Source: Mycolicibacter arupensis
Lineage (GTDB): Bacteria; Actinomycetota; Actinomycetes; Mycobacteriales; Mycobacteriaceae
DNA length: 64,000 nt
Direction of reading: 5' to 3'
Assembly: GCF_002086515.1 (NCBI RefSeq)
Contig: NZ_MVHH01000003.1
Coordinates: 117,497-181,496 of the forward strand
Under the pieces are notes generated by a model. That model was given only the letters and a program-made list of their open reading frames with translations. It ran no database searches and was not told where the DNA came from. Numbering within the stretch: the stretch's first letter is position 1; every line of letters starts with the position of its first letter. The position numbers and the translations under genes are program-made. Below are positions 34,560 through 44,375 of this stretch, in pieces.

Positions 34560-37500
34560 GCCGCCCGCCTCGCATGCAACAGGTCCGACAACGCCACCAC
34601 CAGTGCGGTCGGTGGTCGCCAGTCGAACACCCCGGCGCGATGCCCGTCGATGACGGGAGTGTCCGGCCCGCACATGCCACGCACGAACAGATACAGCACA
34701 CCGCCCAAGTGCTGATCGGGGTCATAGTCGGGCAGCCGCCACCGCAGGAAGCGATGCAGCACCGCGGTATACAGCAGTGCCTGCAGGGGATAGTCCGAGT
34801 GCAGCATGGCGGCGGTGAGCCGGTCGAAGCCGTAGTCGGCGGCGGTGTCACCGAGCCGGTTGGTCTTGTAGTCGACCACCAGGAAACGCTTCTCGGGTAC
34901 GCGCAGCACCACATCGATCGACCCGGACAGATATCCGCGCAGCGGTTGGCCGCCCAGTGCCTCGGTGGACAACCGGTCGGCGTACGGCGCGAACGGATCG
35001 TCGGCGGGCAGGTGCTCGCGCAGCAGCGCACCGACTTCGGCCAGCCGCACGTCCGGTGCCACGCCCCGGACATCCCCGCCGGCAAGGGGGATCTCGAAAT
35101 CGAGCTCCCGCAAACGGTCTCGCACCCCGATCTGGCGCAGTGTTAGCCCGTCGGCCAGCGGTCCCAGCGGCGTGTGGTGCATGGGCACCAGCGCCGCGGC
35201 CAACGCGGCAGGCTCGGCGTCCACCGACCACCACGCGGCGTGCAGACGCACCTGGGCTTCCAGCTCGGCCGCCAGGTCGGCGGCGAACGGATCGGCGGTC
35301 TCCAACGCGGCATGCACCAGAGACCCGAACGCCGCTCCCGCGGGCAACTCGGCCATCGGCGAGAGCAGGTCCGCTCCGTCCGGCGGCGCCGCGACCGGCA
35401 CGGGCACGTCGTCGGCCTCGTCGTCGCGGGTGGCCAACTCCGGCTCGCTGTGTACCCCGGACGCCGCGCCTGCTGCGTCCGCGGCGTTCTCTGAGGCATG
35501 TCGGATCAGCCCCGAGTACGAAGTACGCCGCCACCCGGTATCGATGTGCCGGTGAAAATGCCGCGCCGCCAAGTCCTCTGGCGCCTGCGCCGGGGTGACG
35601 GGGGCCAGCGCGGGGATCACCGAATCCTCAATGACCAGACCGCCGGCGGCCTCCCACTCCCGAAAACAGGTCAGTGCCTGCTCGTCGGAGGGCTTGGGTT
35701 CGCAGCGATCCGGCACCGGCGCCTCGCCGCGGCGCCGGCCCCGCAGCAGCCGGGACAGGCCGCCGTTGGGCTCGTCATAGGACGCCGACCACCACGCCAC
35801 CACCTGCGACTGCGCGCGGGTCAATGCCACGTAGGCGAGCCGAATGTCGTTGCGGGCGGCCTCGGCCAGGCTGAGGCGTTGCACGTCGGTGTGGTCGGCG
35901 CTGTCCGGGCCGCCGACGTTCCGGCACCGCACACCGGCTTCGTGGTACAGCGGGACGGCCTCATCGAACATGTGCCGGTTGAAGGCGAACGGCAGGTACA
36001 CGATAGGGAACTGCAAACCCTTGGAGCCCCACACCGTCAGGATCTGCACGGCGGCGGCATCGGAGTCCAGCCGGCGATTATGTTGCCCGCCGCCGTTTCT
36101 CTCCGTGCATTGGCGGCGCAACCATTCCCGCAACGCCGGCAGGCCCAGCCGGTCGCGGTGCGCCGCCTCATGCAGCAGCTGTGCCACATGGGCCAGATCG
36201 GTCAGGGTGCGTTCGCCGCCGTACTCGCCCAGCAGCCGCCACTTGAGGCCAGCGAGCTGCGCCGCCTCGAATACCGCCGCCGGACCGTGCATCCGCAGCT
36301 CATCGGCCCAGTCCCGCAGCGTCGAGGCCACCTTGTCGGTCAATGCGTCACCACCGTTGGCCAGTGCGGCGGCGCTATGGCCGAAGAACACCGTCGCCGC
36401 GGCGGCCCGCACCAGACCGCCACGGTGGGTCGCCTCGAACGCTTCCAGCAGACACAACCAGTCGGCGGCAGCTGCCGAGGAGAACACATCGGCGTCGCCG
36501 GTGAACACCGCCGGAATCCCGGCTCGCAGCAACGCTTCCTGGCATGCCGCCGCGTCCTTGCTGTTTTCGACGATCACCGCCACGTCGCCGGGGCCGATCA
36601 CTCTGCCGTCGAACGTGGCGCCGCTGGCCCACAAGGCGGCGACGTCGGCGGCCAGGTCCTCGGGGATATGGCGTCGCAGCTTAGGCATCGGGACCGCACG
36701 GTCCGCGCCCACGCCGAAAGCCGCGCGGCCCACCACCCGAAGTCGCAGCGGCGCGCCGCTCGGAGCGCCCGCCAGCCGGGACCCGCTGACCGCGGCCTCG
36801 ACGTCGTGAACCACGATCTGCGGATCCCCCAGCGCCGCGCCGCCCATCACCGTCTGCAGTGCATGAACCAGCGCCGAGTCGCTGCGCCAGTTCACCGCCA
36901 GGGTGCGCTGCTGCCCAGCGGTGCGGGCCGCCTGCAGATAGGTATGGATGTCGCCGCCGCGGAACCCGTAGATGGCTTGCTTGGGGTCGCCGATCAGCAC
37001 CACCGCCGAATGGCCGACGAAGCCGCGTTCGATCACCTGCCACTGAATCGGATCGGTGTCCTGGAACTCGTCCACCATCACGATCGGCCAGCGCTGCCGC
37101 ATCCTTTCGCGGGCCGGTGACTCTTCGGGTTCCAGCGCACCGGCCAGCCGGCGAAGCAGGTCGTCATACCCCAGCACCCCGAGCCGGCGCTTGCGCAGCT
37201 CCAATTCGGCGCAGACCGCGTCGACGAACCGCAGCCGCACCTCGGCCACCGTTCCGGGCTCGGGATGTTGCGGGCGCAGTTGGGCATACGGGTCCGAGAC
37301 CACCACCCGCGCGAGTTTGAGCGCATCGGCGTAGCTCAGCGCCACCTCGTCGCGTTGCGTGCCGAACTTCGCCAGGTACAGGTCGTCGACGACACTGGTG
37401 ACCAGGTCGTCCAGACTGTCGACCAACTCCACTCCCGCACCGGTGTCACCGGCAATGCCCAGTGACTTCAGCACCAGATGACAGAACTGGTGAGTGGTGG

Positions 37501-37858
37501 CGATGGTCGCGGCGTCGAAGCCGGCCAACGCATCACGCAGCCGGCGACGGCGCGCCTCCCGCTCCTGCACACTGCCGCTGCACAGGTGCGCGACAAGTTC
37601 GTTGGGTTCCGGCGCGCGGCTGCCGTCGAGGGCGGCCACGGTCTCCACCAGATGGCGGCGCACACGGTCTCGCAGCTCCCGGGTGGCGGCGCGACTGAAG
37701 GTGATCAGCAGCATCTCGTCCAGCGTGGCGTGCCCCTCGGCCAGATAACGGGTCACCAGCCCGGCCAGGGTGAACGTCTTACCGGTGCCGGCGCTGGCCT
37801 CCAGCACCGTGGTGGTGCCGCGGGCCGGCAGCGGGCCCAGCAGATCGAAGCGTTCCAT
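34556..37858 (-). CDS. recB: RecBCD exonuclease V beta subunit
   Basis: 1100 residues from ATG 37858, overlapping the recC stop (TGATG). N-terminal UvrD-like helicase: LEASAGTGKTFTLAGL near 20-35, MVDEFQDTDPIQW, then GSKGLQFPIVYLP and YVALTRAQSQVV. The C-terminal nuclease domain carries VVDYKTNRLGD, the PD-(D/E)xK residues. 3'-5' helicase and the nuclease of the complex. Both ends overlap neighbours, so expression is coupled. Confidence 0.96.
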   Translation of the reverse strand: MERFDLLGPLPARGTTTVLEASAGTGKTFTLAGLVTRYLAEGHATLDEMLLITFSRAATRELRDRVRRHLVETVAALDGSRAPEPNELVAHLCSGSVQEREARRRRLRDALAGFDAATIATTHQFCHLVLKSLGIAGDTGAGVELVDSLDDLVTSVVDDLYLAKFGTQRDEVALSYADALKLARVVVSDPYAQLRPQHPEPGTVAEVRLRFVDAVCAELELRKRRLGVLGYDDLLRRLAGALEPEESPARERMRQRWPIVMVDEFQDTDPIQWQVIERGFVGHSAVVLIGDPKQAIYGFRGGDIHTYLQAARTAGQQRTLAVNWRSDSALVHALQTVMGGAALGDPQIVVHDVEAAVSGSRLAGAPSGAPLRLRVVGRAAFGVGADRAVPMPKLRRHIPEDLAADVAALWASGATFDGRVIGPGDVAVIVENSKDAAACQEALLRAGIPAVFTGDADVFSSAAAADWLCLLEAFEATHRGGLVRAAAATVFFGHSAAALANGGDALTDKVASTLRDWADELRMHGPAAVFEAAQLAGLKWRLLGEYGGERTLTDLAHVAQLLHEAAHRDRLGLPALREWLRRQCTERNGGGQHNRRLDSDAAAVQILTVWGSKGLQFPIVYLPFAFNRHMFDEAVPLYHEAGVRCRNVGGPDSADHTDVQRLSLAEAARNDIRLAYVALTRAQSQVVAWWSASYDEPNGGLSRLLRGRRRGEAPVPDRCEPKPSDEQALTCFREWEAAGGLVIEDSVIPALAPVTPAQAPEDLAARHFHRHIDTGWRRTSYSGLIRHASENAADAAGAASGVHSEPELATRDDEADDVPVPVAAPPDGADLLSPMAELPAGAAFGSLVHAALETADPFAADLAAELEAQVRLHAAWWSVDAEPAALAAALVPMHHTPLGPLADGLTLRQIGVRDRLRELDFEIPLAGGDVRGVAPDVRLAEVGALLREHLPADDPFAPYADRLSTEALGGQPLRGYLSGSIDVVLRVPEKRFLVVDYKTNRLGDTAADYGFDRLTAAMLHSDYPLQALLYTAVLHRFLRWRLPDYDPDQHLGGVLYLFVRGMCGPDTPVIDGHRAGVFDWRPPTALVVALSDLLHARRAA

Positions 37859-40800
37859 CAGCGTCCCCGCCTCTCCGCGCGCAGCAGCGGCAGCCACAGC
37901 CTGGCCGCCAGTGCACCCAGCCGGGTGTCCTCTCCGTCGACCTCCTCGCCGGGCCGCGGCGGACCCACCAGCACGTCGAACGGCGCCCGCGGGCCCCAGA
38001 CCCGCACACTCGCGGGTTCGGCGTCCTCACCGGGATAGCGCTGGGTGGTCCACTTGCTGCTGGCATACCCGACCGGGTCCCGCCGAGCGTGGCGCTTCTC
38101 TGCCCATGCGAACGATGTCTTGATCGGCAGCGGTAGCGGTTCGCAACGCCCGATGTCATAGAGCCACAACAGCTCCCGCAACGTCTCGATCGGATGGGGC
38201 GGGGAGCCCAGGACCCGCTGCAGGACGCGCTCGCCGTCGCGGGCCCGGCCGATGCAGCGAGCGGTCCACTCGACGTCGGGCCGTTGGGCGGCCAGCGCCA
38301 CCAGCGGGATCCACGCCTGCAATAAGTGGGTGTCGCGCAGCTTGGAATAGTTGACCGACACCGTGGTGATGTCGAACACCGGGGTGACGGTGCCGGTCAG
38401 CCGGCGCCCGCCCCCGAGGTCCAGATCGATGTCGTAGGTCGCCGCAGGACCGTGGCGATGTTCGAGCGCGGCGGCGGCCAGGTTCACCACGCGGTCCCGG
38501 ATCTGTTTGGCGGTGCGCCAACCCAGCTGCCCGGGGGGCAGGCTGCCGCGCCGCCACTCGGCGGCGATAGCGTTGGCGGGGTCGGTTCCCCGCAGTATGT
38601 CGTGCAGCATGCGATTGCCGACCGCCCACTCGCCCAGGGCATCGATCTCGACGGGCATACCGTCTTCGACCTCGTCGACCTCCCACGGCAGCGTGTAGTT
38701 CAGCGCGCTGAAAAAGCCCTTGACCGGGTCCTTGAAGAACTTCAGCAGATCCACGAGCGCGACGTCTCCCGACGGCGGTGCGGGCAGCGGCTCGGTGATG
38801 AACCGTTGCGCGTCGTGACGGGTTCCGGCGGCGGTCCTGGCGGCCAGCGGCACGGTCGGGTCGAAGGTGAACGGCACATCGGGGATCAGCCGGCCGGGTT
38901 CGACGCATCTGACGTCGAACGGCTGCAGGGGATGCTCCACGACAAGTCGCTGGCGTACCGGCTGCGGCGTGGTCTGATCCAGGGCGTCGATCAGCTCGGC
39001 CAGGGGGACGGCGGGCGGGCGGGGGTGGCCGCTGTGTTCGTCGGCGCCGGTGTAGGTGATCACCAGCTTGTCGGTGGCCGCGGTGATCGCATCCAGCAGC
39101 AATTGCCGGTCCTCGGAACGGATGTCACGTTCCCCGGTCATCGGCCGTCGTGCCAGCACGTCGTCGCCGTCGGGCAGGTCCAGCCGGGGGAACACTCCGT
39201 CATCCACGCCCAGCAGGCACACCACCCGGTGCGGCACCGACCGCATCGGCACCATGGTGCACACCGTCAGCGTTCCGGTGCGGAAGTTGGCCCGAGTCGG
39301 GCGCCCCGCCAGGTGTCCGTCCAGCAGTATGCGCACATCGGGCAGCCGCAGCGCGGTGTCACTGCGGTCCGCGGCGTCGTCGAGCACCTGCGACAACTCC
39401 CGCTGCAGATGTGCGCTCTGCCAGGCGTCCGTGCCGGCGTCGGCCAGTTCGGCGACCCCGTCGCGCAGCGCGGTGATCCACTGCGCCAGCGGGCGGGTGC
39501 CCTCGAGCCTGTCGACCGTCGACTGCAACCGTGCGACGAACTCGGCCAGCTTGCCGGCCAGTTCCACCTGACTGCTGCCCACGTCGTCCAGCGGTAGCGC
39601 GGTATCGAGCCAGGCCTGCGAATCGTCGGACATCGCCACCCCGGTCAGGATGCGGTCCAGGCCGAATCGCCATGTGTTGTGGACGATGTGCGACAGCCCG
39701 TAGGGCTCGCGGGTGTGCGGATCAAAGCCCCAGCGGATGTTGGCGGTGCGCACCCAGGTGGTGATCTGGGCCAGGTCGTTGTCGGTGAAGCCGAACCGTG
39801 CCCGGACCGGGTCGCTGTGTGCGAGGTTGAGCACGGCGGTGGCGGTGGCCCGGCTGCCGGCGATCTCCAACAGTTCGGCTGCCACCGCCAGCAGCGGATT
39901 GGTCTGGGTCAACGCCCGGTCCGCCAGCTGTACCCGCAATCGGTGCGCCGGGTGGGTGTCACCGGCCAGCTCGCCGAGCCCGAAGTCGGCGACGATCAAC
40001 GGCGCGTAGGTCTCGATATCGGGGCACATGACGACGATGTCGCGGGGTTCCAGCGTCGGATCGTCGTGCAGCAGCCCAAGCAGGACTTCGCGCAGCACGT
40101 CGACCTGCCGGGCCGGGCTGTGGCAGCTGTGCACCTGCACCGAGCGGTCAGCCGCGGCGAGGCTGCGGCCCTGCGGCCGGACCGCGTTGGCGCTCAGATC
40201 GGACTGCAACCAACCCAGGAGCGTGTCCGGTCGGGTTGTGGCGCAGAGATATTCATCGGTGTCGGGCGCAGCGGGCAGGCCGCGCTGCAACTCGCGCAGA
40301 TCGCGGCCCAAGGTCTGCAGCAGGGGATGGTGTGCGCGGCGCCGCGTTTCGTCTTCGGCGCGCGGAACGCAGCCGTGCACGTCGTTGAGCGAGCGCCACA
40401 GCTCGTCGGAGGCGTGCGGAAGCCACAGGTGCAGGTCGTGATGGGTGGCCAGCGCTTCCAGTAGCTCGATATCGGTGCACGCCAATCGGGTGTGCCCAAA
40501 CAGGGACAGGCGGGCCGGCAGCGTCTCGACGGGCCCCTGGCGCAGGCGGGTGACGGTCTCGCGGTGCCGAATGCTCGGGGCATCGATCCCGACCGCGGCC
40601 ACCAGCGCACGCCACAGCGGTGGCTGCCAGCTCAGATCGTCGGCCAGCACCCCGGTGGCACCGTCAGTGGACTTCCCGGCGCTCCAATCGATGAGCAGCT
40701 GTGGCCGCTGTCGGGCGTAGGAGGCGAACAATCCGGCCAGCCGGCGGGCCACCGCATAGCGCCTGCCGCGGCGCAGCTCACCCTCGGGGCTGGGGTCGCC

Positions 40801-41157
40801 GTGGCCCACATGCTTTGCCAGTGTGGCGCACCAGGGCTGATCCAGGCTCGCGTCGATCACCGCCAGCAGCGGCCACGCCAGGGCATCCGGGGACCAGGGG
40901 TCGTCCTGGCCGGCGCCGGTGATCTCGGCGAGCAACGATCCCGGGTTGCGGAACTCGACCCCCGCACACACTCCGTCCCCCGCGGGACCGGCACCCAAGA
41001 CATGAGACAGCCGCTGGGATAGCCAGCGCTCCACGCCGCGGGCCGGAACCAGCACCAACTCGGAGTCGAACGGGTCGGACGGGGGCGTCGCCAACAGTGC
41101 GCCCAGCCCGTCGACCAGGGTGTCGGTGCGTTCGGCACGGTGCAGGTGAAGGCCCAT
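37858..41157 (-). CDS. recC: RecBCD exonuclease V gamma subunit
   Basis: 1099 residues from ATG 41157 (MGLHLHRAERTDTLVDGLGA), chosen because mycobacterial RecC starts this way; another ATG lies 4 codons upstream. VVMCPDIETYAPLI and the later RCIGRARDGERV agree with RecC. This subunit has helicase-like folds without active motifs and reads Chi. First gene of the rec operon; 53 bases separate it from a divergent dehydrogenase. Confidence 0.95.
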   Translation of the reverse strand: MGLHLHRAERTDTLVDGLGALLATPPSDPFDSELVLVPARGVERWLSQRLSHVLGAGPAGDGVCAGVEFRNPGSLLAEITGAGQDDPWSPDALAWPLLAVIDASLDQPWCATLAKHVGHGDPSPEGELRRGRRYAVARRLAGLFASYARQRPQLLIDWSAGKSTDGATGVLADDLSWQPPLWRALVAAVGIDAPSIRHRETVTRLRQGPVETLPARLSLFGHTRLACTDIELLEALATHHDLHLWLPHASDELWRSLNDVHGCVPRAEDETRRRAHHPLLQTLGRDLRELQRGLPAAPDTDEYLCATTRPDTLLGWLQSDLSANAVRPQGRSLAAADRSVQVHSCHSPARQVDVLREVLLGLLHDDPTLEPRDIVVMCPDIETYAPLIVADFGLGELAGDTHPAHRLRVQLADRALTQTNPLLAVAAELLEIAGSRATATAVLNLAHSDPVRARFGFTDNDLAQITTWVRTANIRWGFDPHTREPYGLSHIVHNTWRFGLDRILTGVAMSDDSQAWLDTALPLDDVGSSQVELAGKLAEFVARLQSTVDRLEGTRPLAQWITALRDGVAELADAGTDAWQSAHLQRELSQVLDDAADRSDTALRLPDVRILLDGHLAGRPTRANFRTGTLTVCTMVPMRSVPHRVVCLLGVDDGVFPRLDLPDGDDVLARRPMTGERDIRSEDRQLLLDAITAATDKLVITYTGADEHSGHPRPPAVPLAELIDALDQTTPQPVRQRLVVEHPLQPFDVRCVEPGRLIPDVPFTFDPTVPLAARTAAGTRHDAQRFITEPLPAPPSGDVALVDLLKFFKDPVKGFFSALNYTLPWEVDEVEDGMPVEIDALGEWAVGNRMLHDILRGTDPANAIAAEWRRGSLPPGQLGWRTAKQIRDRVVNLAAAALEHRHGPAATYDIDLDLGGGRRLTGTVTPVFDITTVSVNYSKLRDTHLLQAWIPLVALAAQRPDVEWTARCIGRARDGERVLQRVLGSPPHPIETLRELLWLYDIGRCEPLPLPIKTSFAWAEKRHARRDPVGYASSKWTTQRYPGEDAEPASVRVWGPRAPFDVLVGPPRPGEEVDGEDTRLGALAARLWLPLLRAERRGR

Positions 41158-41210
41158 CGCGCTCACCATAAACCGCGGTGCCGACGGCGCGGCCTCGTAG
41201 GCTGGGACGC

Positions 41211-42377
41211 GTGAGAGCCGTCAGCTGTAGTAACGCCCAACTTGATGTCGTCGACCTCCCGACTCCGATCCCGGACCGCGGCCAGCTGCTCATCGACGTG
41301 TTGCGCTGCGGCATCTGCGGTTCCGACCTGCACGCTCGCCAGCACTGCGACGAGGTCGCCGAGGTCATGGCCATCACCGGATACGACGGATTCATGCGCT
41401 CCGATCAGCAGGTGGTGTTGGGGCACGAGGTCTGCGGCGAAGTGCTCGACCACGGTCCCCGCACCCGCAAGGCGCCGCGCCCCGGAACCCGCGTGGTTGC
41501 GCTGCCGCTGTTGCGACGCGGGGCCGACGTGCACGCGCTCGGGTTGTCGGTCTCGGCGCCGGGCGGCTACGCCGAGCAGATGCTCGTGGAGCAGTCGCTG
41601 ACCCTGCCGGTTCCCAACGGCCTGTCCACCGAGGCGGCCGCGCTCACCGAGCCCATGGCCGTGGCCTGGCACGCCGTGCGGCGCGGCGAGGTGCGCAAAC
41701 GCGACGTCGCGATCGTGATCGGCTGCGGACCGATCGGCCTGGCGGTGGTGTGCATGCTCAAGGCTCGCGGCGTTCGCACCGTGATCGCCAGCGACTATTC
41801 GCCCGGCCGGCGGGCGCTGGCCACCCGCTGCGGGGCCGACATCGTGGTGGACCCGGCGCAGGAGTCGCCGTATGCCGCCGCCGCAGGTCACGGGCATCTG
41901 GAGAAGGCACCGGATGCGCTGAGCCTGGCGGTGGGCACCGTCGACAAGCTCTACAAGGCGCGGCTGCCCTGGTGGCATGTGTGGCGGGCGGCCGAAGCCG
42001 TCGGCGCCGCCACACCGAAGCGGCCGGTGATCTTCGAATGCGTAGGGGTGCCCGGCGTGATCGACGGCATCATCGCCGGGGCGCCGCTGTTCTCCCGGGT
42101 GGTCGTGGTGGGAGTCTGCATGGGAACCGACGCGTTCCGGCCGGCGATCGCGATCAACAAGGAAACCGACCTGCGATTCGTCTTGGGCTACACACCGATG
42201 GAGTTCCGCGACACCCTGCACATGATCGCCGAGGGCAAGGTCGACGTCTCACCCCTGATCACCGGGACCGTCGGTTTGGACGGGGTGGCCAACGCGTTCG
42301 GCGCCCTGGCTGATCCGGCCCGGCACGCCAAGATCCTGATCGACCCTCGAAGCTCGGTGCAGGAGGTCTCGGCGTGA
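41211..42377 (+). CDS. Zinc-binding alcohol dehydrogenase-like protein
   Basis: 388 residues from GTG 41211. CGICGSDLHARQH (catalytic zinc Cys), LGHEVCGEV (GHE) and a Rossmann GCGPIGLAVV near ~180 are present. The four-Cys structural-zinc lobe is not seen. Medium-chain dehydrogenase, substrate unknown. Overlaps the phosphofructokinase by GTGA, an unusual pairing. Confidence 0.88.
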   Translation: MRAVSCSNAQLDVVDLPTPIPDRGQLLIDVLRCGICGSDLHARQHCDEVAEVMAITGYDGFMRSDQQVVLGHEVCGEVLDHGPRTRKAPRPGTRVVALPLLRRGADVHALGLSVSAPGGYAEQMLVEQSLTLPVPNGLSTEAAALTEPMAVAWHAVRRGEVRKRDVAIVIGCGPIGLAVVCMLKARGVRTVIASDYSPGRRALATRCGADIVVDPAQESPYAAAAGHGHLEKAPDALSLAVGTVDKLYKARLPWWHVWRAAEAVGAATPKRPVIFECVGVPGVIDGIIAGAPLFSRVVVVGVCMGTDAFRPAIAINKETDLRFVLGYTPMEFRDTLHMIAEGKVDVSPLITGTVGLDGVANAFGALADPARHAKILIDPRSSVQEVSA

Positions 42378-43498
42378 CGACGGGCATCAAGCGGATCGCG
42401 ATCAGCACCGGTGGAGGCGACGCACCGGGCCTGAACGCCGTCATCTACGCCGCAACCCTGGCCGCGCGCCGCCGGGGCTGGGAAGTCGTCGGGATCCGCG
42501 ACGGCTTCAACGGACTGCTGCTCGGTGACGACTACCCCAACGGCGGATTGATCGAGCTGACCCGTAACCGGGTGCGCGGCATCATCCACCAGGGCGGCAC
42601 CATCTTGGGCAGCACCAACCGCGGCAACCCGATCGCCTACCCGGTGCAACAGCCCGACGGCAGCTGGAGCGAACAGGACCGCACCGCAGAGCTTCTCGAC
42701 CTTGTGGCCAAGCATGAGATCGACGCGGTGATCACCGTGGGCGGCGACGGCTCGCTGGCGATCGGCCACCATCTGCACGAGGCCGGGCTGCGCCTGGTCG
42801 GGGTGCCCAAGACCATCGACAATGACCTGGAAGGCACCGCGGCGACCTTCGGATTCGACAGCGCCGTCGACTTCGCCTCGGAGTGCATCGATCGGTTGTT
42901 CTCCACCGCCACCTCCCACAGCCGGATCATCGTGGTGGAGGTGATGGGTCGCTATGCGGGCTGGATCGCGCTGCACGCCGGCATGGCCTCGGGGGTGCAT
43001 GCCGTTCTGCTGCCGGAGATCCCGTATCGACTCGATTCGGTGGCGGAGCTGATTCGCGAACGGGCGCAACGGGGTTCGACATATTCGATCGTCTGCGTCG
43101 CCGAGGGCGCCAAGCCGGTGGACGGCGAGCTGACCGTGGCGGGCAAGGCGGTGGGCCAGGCCGAGCGCCTGGGCGGGGTGGGCGTCAAGGTGGCCGCCGA
43201 ACTCGAGGCGCTCACCGGGCGGGAGTCGCGCGCGGTGGTACTCGGCCACCTGCTGCGCGGCGGTTCACCGACGTCGGCCGATCGCCTGCTGGGGTTGCGG
43301 TTCGGCGCCGCCGCGGTGCGGGCCCTCGACGAGGGGCACAGCGGTGTGATGGTGGCGCTCAATCCGCCGACGGTGAGCTACGTGCCGCTGGCGGAGGCCA
43401 CCCGCCGGATGAAGACCGTGCCGCTGGACTGCGATGCCATCCAGACCGCGCGGGACCTGGGCATCCGGTTCGGCGACGAGGACGTCCGCGGGGGCTGA
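42374..43498 (+). CDS. 6-phosphofructokinase (second type)
   Basis: 374 residues from GTG 42374. GGGDAPGLN at 13-21, GGDGS at 123-127 and PKTIDNDL at 145-152, then VMGRYAGWIA and LGHLLRGGSPTSADR. GGDGS with Gly is the ATP-type signature, while PPi-dependent enzymes have GGDDT or GGEDT. PKTIDND places it in the group with actinobacterial and PPi enzymes. It differs clearly from the classic mycobacterial PfkA (GGDCPGLN, GGEGT), so probably a paralogue. Paired with the dehydrogenase. Confidence 0.88.
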   Translation: MTTGIKRIAISTGGGDAPGLNAVIYAATLAARRRGWEVVGIRDGFNGLLLGDDYPNGGLIELTRNRVRGIIHQGGTILGSTNRGNPIAYPVQQPDGSWSEQDRTAELLDLVAKHEIDAVITVGGDGSLAIGHHLHEAGLRLVGVPKTIDNDLEGTAATFGFDSAVDFASECIDRLFSTATSHSRIIVVEVMGRYAGWIALHAGMASGVHAVLLPEIPYRLDSVAELIRERAQRGSTYSIVCVAEGAKPVDGELTVAGKAVGQAERLGGVGVKVAAELEALTGRESRAVVLGHLLRGGSPTSADRLLGLRFGAAAVRALDEGHSGVMVALNPPTVSYVPLAEATRRMKTVPLDCDAIQTARDLGIRFGDEDVRGG

Positions 43499-43580
43499 GC
43501 CGGCGCGGGTTCCGGCCTGCCGCGCTGAGTGCCGGACCCGCCACATCCGCCTCAGGCGTCACGTGATGCCGAACGTGTGG

Positions 43581-43721
43581 GGTGTGCCCGGCTCTGAGCG
43601 ACAAACGACGTTATGTCGGCTTGGGATTGGCGGCCCCGGGTCCATGGGCGGGGCAACGCTCGTGGCCGACGCTGGATCAGTGGCTGGCAGGACCCCGTTT
43701 GTCGCTCAGAGCCGGGCACAC
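43581..43721. repeat. Inverted-repeat element B (MITE-like), perfect 25-base arms
   Basis: The left arm 43582-43606 contains GCTCTGAGCGACAAAC; the right arm 43697-43721 is its exact reverse complement over 25 bases. The loop is 90 bases without an ORF. The arm core CTCTGAGCGACAA is shared with the element at 32666-32738. Confidence 0.75.
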
Positions 43722-43757
43722 ACCCCTATTCCCCTGGCCTGTGACGGGTGGGGCGGG

Positions 43758-44375
43758 TCAGAACGCCACGGTGAAGCCATGACGCAGAATCAGCTCCGCG
43801 GTCACATCCGGGCGCTCGGAGAGCGGCCAGGATTCAACGGCGAAAGCTGCGGCTCCGAAGAACGCGTAGTTGACCGAGTTCTCCGGGGTGGTGCGCGAGC
43901 GGTAGACGATGGCGTCCGGGCATTCGTCGGGCTCGGGCCACCAGCGCCGTAGGGCGTCCGCCAGCTCCTGGCAGGTGGCCCAGACCGCGTCGTGCTGGCC
44001 GGTGCTGATCTGGTCGTCGACGCCGAGGGCATCGAGATTGCGTTCGGTGCGTAGGTCGAGCACCCGCAGATGCCGGGTGGCGCGCAGGCGCACCAGATGG
44101 TGGCGGGCGTGATCACCGGGAACCATCAGCCCGGTCAGCCGGTAGCGCTCCCGAAAGGCGCCGACCAGATCGGTTGCCGCGTAACGCGTCCGGAATGCCG
44201 CCGACGGAGAATCGAAGCGGTACCGCGGGTGGGTGAACCCGTCCCAGGTCCACTGGTCCGGGGACTCGGCGTCAAGGCGCCACAGCGGCGTCCCGGCATT
44301 GATCCGGCGACGGCGCAGTCCGCTGGGTCGGGTCTGGGGCAGTGGCGCCCGGTACCCGGCGGGGAGCTCAGGCAC
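43758..44375 (-). CDS. RES-domain toxin
   Basis: 205 residues from GTG 44375, overlapping the antitoxin stop by 8 bases. LWRLDAESPDQ, THPRYRFDSPSAAFRTRY (RES-type Arg and Tyr) and AFRERY match the RES fold; relatives such as MbcT degrade NAD+. The overlap fixes the antitoxin-toxin order. Longer than MbcT, but all RES landmarks are there. Confidence 0.85.
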   Translation of the reverse strand: MPELPAGYRAPLPQTRPSGLRRRRINAGTPLWRLDAESPDQWTWDGFTHPRYRFDSPSAAFRTRYAATDLVGAFRERYRLTGLMVPGDHARHHLVRLRATRHLRVLDLRTERNLDALGVDDQISTGQHDAVWATCQELADALRRWWPEPDECPDAIVYRSRTTPENSVNYAFFGAAAFAVESWPLSERPDVTAELILRHGFTVAF

